Source: Schistocerca nitens
Taxonomy: Eukaryota > Arthropoda > Insecta > Orthoptera > Acrididae
Length of the DNA: 64,000 bases
Assembly (NCBI RefSeq): GCF_023898315.1
Contig: NC_064623.1
Span: 13,901,140 to 13,965,139, forward strand
Direction: 5' to 3'
Position 1 is the first letter of the stretch. Each line of letters starts with the position of its first letter. The notes under the pieces are model-generated. The model saw only the letters and a list, made by a program, of their open reading frames with translations, searched no databases and was not told the DNA's origin. A program made the translations under genes and the position numbers. Shown in pieces: positions 56,757-64,000 of this stretch.

Positions 56757-58178
56757 CACTCCTGGAAATGGAAAAAAGAACACATTGACACCGGTGTGTC
56801 TGCTTGTACAGCCCTCTCGCAGTGTCCGGAGCAAGTACGGTGGGTCTATGATCACACGCACGGCACAGCGGACACACCAGGAACCGCGGTGTTGGCCGTC
56901 GAATGGCGCTAGCTGCGCAGCATTTGTGCACCGCCGCCGTCAGTGTCAGCCAGTTTCCCGTGGCATACGCAGCTCCATCGCAGTCTTTAACACTGGTAGC
57001 ATGCCGCGACAGCGTGGACGTGAACCGTATGTGCAGTTGACGGACTTTGAGCGAGGGCGTATAGTGGGCATGCGGGAGGCCGGGTCGACGTACCGCCGAA
57101 TTGCTCAACACGTGGGGCGTGAGGTCTCCACAGTACATCGATGTTGTCGCCAGTGGTCGGCGGAAGGTGCACGTGCCCGTCGACCTGGGACCGGACCGCA
57201 GCGACGCACGGATGCACGCCAAGACCGTAGGATCCTACGCAGTGCCGTAGGGGACCGCACCGCCACTTCCCAGCAAATTAGGGACACTGTTGCTCCTGGG
57301 GTATCGGCGAGGACCATTCGCAACCGTCTCCATGAAGCTGGGCTACGGTCCCGCACACCGTTAGGCCGTCTTCCGCTCACGCCCCAACATCGTGCAGCCC
57401 GCCTCCAGTGGTGTCGCGACAGGCGTGAATGGAGGGACGAATGGAGACGTGTCGTCTTCAGCGATGAGAGTCGCTTCTGCCTTGGTGCCAATGATGGTCG
57501 TATGCGTGTTTGGCGCCGTGCAGGTGAGCGCCACAATCAGGACTGCATACGACCGAGGCACACAGGGCCAACACCCGGCATCATGGTGTGGGGAGCGATC
57601 TCCTACACTGGCCGTACACCACTGGTGATCGTCGAGGGGACACTGAATAGTGCACGGTACATCCAAACCGTCATCGAACCCATCGTTCTACCATTCCTAG
57701 ACCGGCAAGGGAACTTGCTGTTCCAACAGGACAATGCACGTCCGCATGTATCCCGTGCCACCCAACGTGCTCTAGAAGGTGTAAGTCAGCTACCCTGGCC
57801 AGCAAGATCTCCGGATCTGTCCCCCATTGGGCATGTTTGGGACTGGATGAAGCGTCGTCTCACGCGGTCTGCACATCCAGCACGAACGCTGGTCCAACTG
57901 AGGCGCCCGGTGGAAATGGCATGGCAAGCCGTTCCACAGGACTACATCCAGCATCTCTACGATCGTCTCCATGGGAGAATAGCAGCCTGCATTGCTGCGA
58001 AAGGTGGATATACACTGTACTAGTGCCGACATTGTGCATGCTCTGTTGCCTGTGTCTATGTGCCTGTGGTTCTGTCAGTGTGATCATGTGATGTATCTGA
58101 CCCCAGGAATGTGTCAATAAAGTTTCCCCTTCCTGGGACAATGAATTCACGGTGTTCTTATTTCAATTTCCAGGAGTG
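56757..58178 (+). mobile_element. Tc1-like transposon, copy 2 (1422 bp, DD32E family)
   Basis: Same length and termini (CACTCCTGGAAAT...ATTTCCAGGAGTG) as copy 1 at 3355-4776, in the opposite orientation, flanked by TA at 56755-56756 and 58179-58180. The two copies are nearly identical except for a 47-bp inverted segment (56801-56847) between the left terminus and the transposase. High similarity implies recent activity of the family. Confidence 0.95.
57001..58023 (+). CDS. Tc1-like transposase, uninterrupted ORF, catalytic Glu277 changed to Gly
   Basis: 340 residues, open throughout, start at the ATG at 57001 (MPRQRGREP). A longer in-frame reading back to 56740 runs through the left terminus and leader and is not expected to be the start. 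It differs from copy 1 at six residues. Asp155 (FSDESRF) and Asp244 (QQDNARPH) are present. The third position reads SPIGHVW, so Glu277 has become Gly (GGG codon at 57829-57831), which should abolish catalysis. DNA-binding helix-turn-helix regions are at about 10-50 and 88-113. Only 32 residues separate the second acid and the third position, as in copy 1. Such a catalytically dead but DNA-binding protein could in principle bind family termini without cutting; this is speculation. Confidence 0.92.
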   Translation: MPRQRGREPYVQLTDFERGRIVGMREAGSTYRRIAQHVGREVSTVHRCCRQWSAEGARARRPGTGPQRRTDARQDRRILRSAVGDRTATSQQIRDTVAPGVSARTIRNRLHEAGLRSRTPLGRLPLTPQHRAARLQWCRDRREWRDEWRRVVFSDESRFCLGANDGRMRVWRRAGERHNQDCIRPRHTGPTPGIMVWGAISYTGRTPLVIVEGTLNSARYIQTVIEPIVLPFLDRQGNLLFQQDNARPHVSRATQRALEGVSQLPWPARSPDLSPIGHVWDWMKRRLTRSAHPARTLVQLRRPVEMAWQAVPQDYIQHLYDRLHGRIAACIAAKGGYTLY

Positions 58179-58180
58179 TA

Positions 58181-59682
58181 ATAACTTTGTTGTTGCCCGA
58201 AAATGCAGTATTTAGCAGCGTGAGCAACACCACAATCATTATTAAATTTTGACCTTTGTTGTGGTAGGGTTGTTAGAAACTCCAACAAACCAACGCTTTC
58301 CATCGACAACGGGTGTCACATTAGACACGTTGTGAGCACTATTTGTTTGTGCTGACTGCAGCTACATGTTGCAAAAACGAAATTGCAAACGTCTACTGGA
58401 ACGCTAGTGAAAATGCGTCTGACAGCTCGTAGGAGAGACCCGCTGAATATCTGTGTAGATATTTTTGTAGGGCGTTTCAGGTAGCTTCTCATCGTAGTTA
58501 GTTGGTGACGGCAGTAGTAGAAGATGAGTACCCATTTACTTGCCGTCTAGATGATTTTAAATAAGTCTGAGAGTTGTTGCAGTATCTCATCGTGAATTGC
58601 AGAAATGTTTAGTGTATTTCCTGTGTGTGGTCGAGACGTAACATTGTAATTCTTACTATTGTTGCCTGATTCTGTGTGCTGGGGCAAATTTTTCATTTTA
58701 ATTCTGTTTATTACACTGAAGGTTTCATTTGTATCCTCTTGCTTGCTATATGGGGCTGCAGATGAAGATTTATTTACTCTTACTGAATTTTTGTTCACTT
58801 ATCAAGAGGAATTTTATGCTGAGTAAATTAATTGTTGAACTGGGTCGGACATCCGCACAACCTCCAGCCCGAACCGCACTACATGCAAAACCTACGCTAT
58901 AATTCGATAAAAATCAGTGTACTACTTCATGGTGTAACACGTTCCATTTCTGGTAGTTTATGTACCAAAATTGGTTGAAATTGTCTGGGCATTCCGGAGT
59001 TATGCTGAAGATACACACATAAATAATTTCTAAGTATTCAGATTTATTTTTAACCCGTTGGACCTTCCTTTGGATGACATGTAATAACGCAATACATCAA
59101 GACATACCAGATGGTTATAAATAAACTGCAGCTACTGACGGGATTCCAGTGTTGGCTGTAATTATCGCACGACAGCGAAACTTCGTACATTTGCTAATGC
59201 GTTAATGCGGAACTGATTACGTAGGAAATAACATTAGTTCTCATTGTGGCCAGTAGGTGCTCATCTGGCGCTGTACACTGTTTGTATGACGGTATGGCGT
59301 CCACGCTGTCATTTCAACTACCGCGAGCAACTGTTGATCACGTCATTTTACGGATTCAGCGCTTCGTCGACGCCTCCGGTGTCCATACTGAACAAATTGT
59401 GTAAGCTGCGGTTAATAATAAAATCAACATTTTGCCTTTCTCCCTTGTTTGGCATTTTCTGTCCACGTTCCGATCGTAATCCATTAGATATGGAATCATT
59501 TCTATACGTCTTTCATTAACTCACAGCGCTAGATTTGCACCTGGTGGCCAAAATTGGAACTAACATTTTTACCAGCGTAGATCGACTCCGCACAACACTG
59601 TGTTGTAGGGCGTCTACATCCACATCTACCAAGTTTCGCTACCCACACTGGACGTCTGTGGGTAGCTGTAGTTTAATTACAA
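58181..59682. other. Unassigned AT-rich DNA, no gene recognised
   Basis: Several small ORFs (largest about 91 codons at 59244-59519) lack motifs. No repeat or element end is seen. Confidence 0.45.
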
Positions 59683-59694
59683 CCACCTGGTATC

Positions 59695-59898
59695 AAAAAA
59701 ATGGTTCAAATGGCGCTGAGCACTATGGGACTCAACTGCTGAGGTCATTAGTCCCCTAGAACTTAGAACTAGTTAAACCTAACTAACCTAAGGACATCAC
59801 AAACATCCATGCCCGAGGCAGGATTCGAACCTGCGACCGTAGCGGTCTTGCGGTTCCAGACTGCAGCGCCTTTAACCGCACGGCCACTTCGGCCGGTT
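59695..59898 (-). mobile_element. tRNA-derived SINE, full length, reverse orientation
   Basis: Same family as the SINEs at 50644 and 51692, on the minus strand: poly-T start (aaaaaatggttcaaatgg on the plus strand marks the tail end) through to ggccggttcc at the head. The 12-mer ccacctggtatc at 59683-59694 and 59899-59910 is the target duplication. A B-box (GGATTCGAACC on the plus strand) is present. Confidence 0.93.
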
Positions 59899-59910
59899 CC
59901 ACCTGGTATC

Positions 59911-60394
59911 TATAACTTATTAAAAGATAAATTGATATAAATGAAATTCTGTCGTAAGTTGCATTAGGAGGAATGATATATTTATTGGTCGTGATTAGTG
60001 TCGGACCTTGTGTCCATTCTCAACTCATCCGTCTTAATAAGTAATTGACATACAGTGAAGTGGATGTTTGTAACAGCCACAGTAGACACCCAAATGACAG
60101 TGCAGATAGTGTAACATACAATAGGCAAGTCAGAGTCATGTGTATTGCATTTCTTTTGTGTGCTGTAACTGCATACTTGACTGTATTTCCATTACTTACA
60201 AAGGTAGTTGGTTTGGGAATGGGCACAATGTCCGCAAATAGTCACCGCCAATAAATGAAAGCTATTTCTTAATGCATGGAATTCCAACCATTTATTTGAA
60301 TAAAGGAAAAGTTGCGGTTCTACTTCACCTTCAGCATGCTAGAGATCTGTCATAGATTATAGTTAGAATAATAAACTAGTGAACTGTAGAGATG
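59911..60394. other. Unassigned spacer
   Basis: AT-rich, no recognised feature. Confidence 0.45.
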
Positions 60395-60570
60395 GAAAAT
60401 TAACAACACAAGTATTTAGGCGTCCTTTAACAAAGACAGCTGATATGCAACATGCATCATATGCTTCCTGGGAGATCAGCACTGTGTTCTGGATTTGAAT
60501 TCGAGTCTGGGACTTTTGCGTTTCGTGGGCAAGTGCTCTACCGACCAACCTATCCAAACATGACATATGA
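60395..60570 (-). mobile_element. tRNA-derived SINE fragment, reverse orientation
   Basis: On the complement: GGTCGGTAGAGCACTTGCCCACGAAACG (A-box region) followed by a B-box-like GACTCGAATTC and a body ending in gatctcccaggaagcat. It forms an inverted pair with the next entry. Confidence 0.6.
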
Positions 60571-60589
60571 CCCGCCCTCACACGAGGAA

Positions 60590-60790
60590 AGGTGCAGGTG
60601 AAGGTAAATTTGTGAGGTCGCGTCGCGAGCCGTGCTTTCACAGATCAGCCGGGAGAGCATTTGCCCACGAAATGCAGACATCCCAGTTTTGGGTCCTCGT
60701 CCGGCATACAGTTTTGATCTCTCACAAATTTTCAAATCAGCACACTCTCTGTTGCAAAATTAACATTCATTCTGGAATGCATCACGAAAT
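60590..60790 (+). mobile_element. tRNA-derived SINE fragment, forward orientation
   Basis: GGGAGAGCATTTGCCCACGAAATGC (A-box region), a decayed B-box (gttttgggtcctcgtccggc), and a body tcacaaattttcaaatcag. Same family as 60395-60570, about 80% similar by eye, in the opposite direction. Confidence 0.6.
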
Positions 60791-60861
60791 CATGTACCAC
60801 AAGAACTTCCTTTTTTGTAAACTATTTGGAAAAGTCTATTTTGTAGCCACTTATCTTAGAA

Positions 60862-61976
60862 AATAGATAAAGGAAAGGCAAACCTACATTTCTATCATTT
60901 GTGGACTTAGAGAAAGCTTTTGACAATGTTGACTGGAATACTCTCTTTCAAATTCTAAAGGTGGCAGGGGTAAAATACAGGGAGCGATAGGCTATTTACA
61001 ATTTGTACAGAAACCAGATGGCAGTTATAAGAGTCGAGGGGCATGAAAGGGAAGCAGCGGTTGGGAAGGGAGTGAGACAGGGTTGTAGCCTGTCCCCGAT
61101 GTTATTCAATCTGTATATTGAGCAAGCAGTAACGGAAACAAAAGAAAAATTCGGAGTAGGTATTAAAGTCCATGGAGAAGAAATAAAAACGTTGAGGTTC
61201 GCCGATGACATTGTAATTCTGTCAGAGACAGCAAGGGACTTGGAAGAGCAGTTGAAAGGAATGGACAGTGTCTTGAAAGGAGGATCTAAGATGAACATCA
61301 ACAAAAGCAAAACGAGGATAATGGAATGTAGTCGAATGAAGTCGGGTGATGCTGGGGGAATTAGATTAGGAAAGTAGTAAAGGAGTTTTGCTATTTGGGG
61401 AGCAAAATAACTGATGATTGTCGAAGTAGAGAGGATATAAAATGTAGACTGGCATGGCAAGGAAACCTTTTCTGAAGAAGAGAAATTTGTTAACATCGAG
61501 TATAGATTTAAGTGTCAGGAAGTCGTTTCTGAAAGTATTTGTATGGAGTGTAGCCATGTATGGAAGTGAAACATGGACGATAAATAGTTTGGACAAGAAG
61601 AGAATAGAAGCTTTCGAAATGTGGTGTTACAGAAGAATGCTGAAGATTAGATGGGTAGATCACATAACTAATGAGGTGGTATTGAATAGAATTGGGGAGG
61701 AGAGGAGTTTGTGGTACAACTTGACAAGAAGAAGTCACCGGTTGGTAGGACATGTTCTGAGGCATCAAGGGATCACAAATTTAGCATTGGAGGGGAGCGT
61801 GGAGGGTAAAAATCGTAGAGGGAGACCAAGAGATGAATACACTAAGCAGATTCAGAAGGATGTAGGTTGCGCGAAGTACTGGGAGATGAAGAAGCTTGCA
61901 CAGGATAGAGTAGCGTGGAGAGCTGCATCAAACCAGTCTCAGGACTGAGGACAACAACAACAACAACAACAACAAC
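60862..61976 (+). mobile_element. RTE-like LINE, 5'-truncated, with (CAA)n tail
   Basis: The 5' truncation falls inside the reverse transcriptase, and the 3' end is a caacaacaacaac tail. RTE-clade LINEs commonly have short simple-repeat tails of this kind. A target duplication could not be identified. Confidence 0.8.
60870..61948 (+). pseudogene. RTE-like reverse transcriptase, C-terminal half
   Basis: It opens with FVDLEKAFDNVDW (motif A, about 60898-60936), then stops at about 60989 after REVKYRER-like sequence. The next frame (61003-61377) gives VRQGCSLSPMLFNLYI (motif B, about 61072-61119) and LRFADDIVILSE (motif C with the catalytic Asp pair, about 61192-61227). The final frame (61454-61948) has SVAMYGSETWTI, RRMLKIRWVDHITNEVVL and NRRGRPRDEY, the C-terminal hallmark of the group. 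At least three breaks separate the parts. Catalytic acids are intact but the protein is truncated and split. Confidence 0.82.
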
Positions 61977-62120
61977 ATTTTGCAGCCATCAGTACATATG
62001 CAGTTCTATTGCTGACTTATATTTCTGGCCTCATTAATAGCATAAGACAGGTCTGACGGAAATCCAGAGGAAAACATGGGCATTCTTACGAGATATGTCA
62101 TTGACAGTCTTACTATGTTT

Positions 62121-62312
62121 GGGTAGCCGCGTGGTTTGAGGCGCCTTGTCACGGTTCGAGCGGCTACCCCTCTCGGAGGTTCGAGTCTTCCCTCTGGCGT
62201 GGGTGGGTGTGTTTTCCTTAGCGTAAGTTACTTAAGTTACATTAAGTAGTGTGCAAGCCTATGGACCGATGACCTCAGCAGTTTTGTCCCATAGGAATTT
62301 ACCACAAATTTT
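62121..62312 (+). mobile_element. tRNA-derived SINE, second subfamily
   Basis: GGTAGCCGCGTGGTTTGAGGC (A-box region), GGAGGTTCGAGTCTTCC (B-box), a body with TTAAGTTACATTAAGTAGTGTG, and an ending gacctcagcagttttgtcccatag that recalls the other SINE subfamily. Both subfamilies share the tail motif, so they are likely related. Flanking repeats are not clear. Confidence 0.75.
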
Positions 62313-63090
62313 CAATTTCGACTGTTAAACGACTGTCCATGCCGCTTCAGAACCTAGGGAGTGGGCTGACAGATACCAAGCAGCTGTATGATGAGCAACG
62401 TCTCATCGTGGTGCAGTACTTTGATAGGAGCACTCAGTAGGATTCCTCTGAATGTCCAAACTGGTGTGCCAAAGAACAGCAGCAGTGGCTGTTTACTATT
62501 CCACGAGTGAAAGAACCTTTCCTGTGTGCTACATATCTGACCTATCTGAGAAAGTTGATGTAGCACTTCTAATGGAAATGCTCAATCGCTCATTTCCTTC
62601 ATTTAATGAACACCTCAGTAAGTTCCATAAATTCGCGATTCAACCCAGTAAAGCTCAGTTTGCAATTTCACATTTATTGTAGGCTGAATGTCATAAATAA
62701 AATGGTTATGTGTACTTAAATAAAGGACATAATTTAAACATGAATACTGAATTTATTTAAAAAATAAATTTGTTGTCTGATATGAATACGCTAGAAGTCA
62801 TTGATGTTGACACTGTTATCTGGAAACCGTCAGTCTATCTTCAGAGGAATTTTAGGGTAAGTACTGAGAATTGCAAGTGTTGTGTTCTTTCTGTGAACAT
62901 TTGCTTGAATTATATCATTTGGTATTGTGAAAGAAAACTAGTGCGAATTTACATTGAAAATAATATATCTTATAAAATGAGTCCTACACCCTTTTGCGCA
63001 AGGCATGAATAATACATTGTGCAAGGCACTGTACCGAGACTTAGAATACTGTATAATAGACATCATCAAAGAGGATAAGTTAACATAATT
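62313..63090. other. Unassigned DNA, no gene recognised
   Basis: Frames at 62452-62682 (76 codons) and 62770-63012 (80 codons) contain no motif. The first has a fairly normal amino-acid composition and could be a host exon, but no signal supports that. Confidence 0.4.
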
Positions 63091-63099
63091 ACTTACAAC

Positions 63100-63930
63100 A
63101 TTCACATTCAAATTGAAATTGAAGTTCCAACCGTCGAGATCTTTGCTTCAGATCTTTAAGCAGTTGGGTAACATTGAGTCATGCCAGTTCACTGTCAAGG
63201 AAGCGAGATTTTCTAGAAACATCATAATTTTCAATACTAATATTTGGACGAAGAGAGGGTAACGGGTTTAGATTCTGTACGAAACTCATCATTGGCTGTT
63301 CGAAACCTACTGGCACAGGAAAGATCTATCAGTTGGCTGTAATGAATTTACTGAGACTTCTAAAGGACGCAACTGCCAACGAAGAGAGAATGAACGGATA
63401 ACGATCACCGTATAGCATTCACTCACCTAAGCAACGACTGAAATCAAGAAATATCTCCTTCACGGCAACCAAGGGCTACAAATATCAAACTCAGCCTAAA
63501 ACCGAGATGTTGTCAACATCATAAGACTACCTCTGTATGGAAACATCACAAAAAGTAGTCCCAGGACATCTCGAGAATAGGGACTCTGGCAGTACGTCAG
63601 CAGACTGCAGACGAGAAAACAACATCCAAAGCAAATCTTCTAATATGGGGATACCCATAATATTCCAACGTGTGCAATTGTCGTGAGGTCTAGACAACCA
63701 GCGCATGTATTCCTGCCCAATCTAGGGAAGCCCATAGAACATCATCTCAGCAACTCATAATGTAACTAATGTCGTTAAAGTAGCTTAACATTTGGCATAA
63801 CTAATGTATTCTGTTTTGTATACATATTTATTTGTCACTTCTGTTGATCCCTATAAGAGCACCTATGCTATTCACATAATTTGTGCTGTTTTTCCCTCTT
63901 TCAGTCTGTAATATGATGCCACCATCACGG
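63100..63930 (+). mobile_element. Highly degraded LINE 3' end (possible)
   Basis: Broken frames near 63640-63760 read WGYPYYSNVCNCRE-like sequence followed by a segment resembling the C-terminal end of LINE polymerases, with the cysteine pattern also seen in the fragment at 10256-10889. Downstream is AT-rich UTR-like sequence. Similarity is weak and the boundaries are guesses. Confidence 0.35.
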
Positions 63931-64000
63931 ATAATTACAACAAAAGCAATGGACAGAAGCGCGTGGCACTATCACCATTTTACAGCACTTCAGTCAGATT

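Noticed and set aside
56740-57000. Longer 427-codon version of the copy 2 Tc1-like transposase
   Set aside because: The extension runs through the inverted terminus and leader; the shared start with copy 1 is 57001.

Overview
This window looks like intergenic DNA from a large, repeat-rich insect genome. An orthopteran of the locust/grasshopper type is my best guess, based on recognising its SINE, Tc1 and LTR families from memory; no search was run. I found no host protein-coding gene that I can defend. Nearly every coding signal is a transposase or a reverse transcriptase, mostly broken. Two Tc1-like transposase ORFs are uninterrupted, but each has lost one catalytic residue.

Layout. 1-817: 3' part of a DD34E Tc1-like element. 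1129-8392: long I-group LINE (copy A) carrying an intact-length Tc1-like element (3355-4776). 9105-9665: small palindromic element with a hammerhead-ribozyme fold in each arm and a 14-bp target duplication. 9986-15040: two decayed Tc1 elements invaded by a LINE fragment, a SINE and a CR1-like LINE. 15045-20566: I-group LINE copy B. 20730-22969: a mariner remnant and a nearly intact mariner. 22965-40352: about 78 tandem copies of a 223-bp satellite, starting exactly at the mariner's right end. 40353-43288: AT-rich DNA without recognisable features. 43289-46843: decayed Tc1 elements, a 511-bp tandem duplication and a solo LTR. 47570-49930: fold-back element with tRNA-like sequence in both arms, split by a CR1-like LINE. 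50039-53261: a second inverted hammerhead-bearing element, split by two SINEs and a DDD transposon that itself carries one of them. 54047-55603: Jockey-like LINE. 56757-58178: second copy of the 1422-bp Tc1-like element. 59695 to the end: SINEs, an RTE-type LINE and a degraded LINE tail.

The elements relate mainly by nesting, so relative ages can be read: an inserted element is younger than its host. The most striking signals are (i) the two hammerhead-bearing inverted-repeat families, (ii) a satellite whose every monomer carries the last 7 bp of the adjoining mariner, (iii) a Tc1-like family with an unusual DD32E spacing whose two copies differ by a 47-bp internal inversion and by loss of different catalytic residues, and (iv) a DDD transposase with 47 residues between its last two acids, interrupted only by a SINE.
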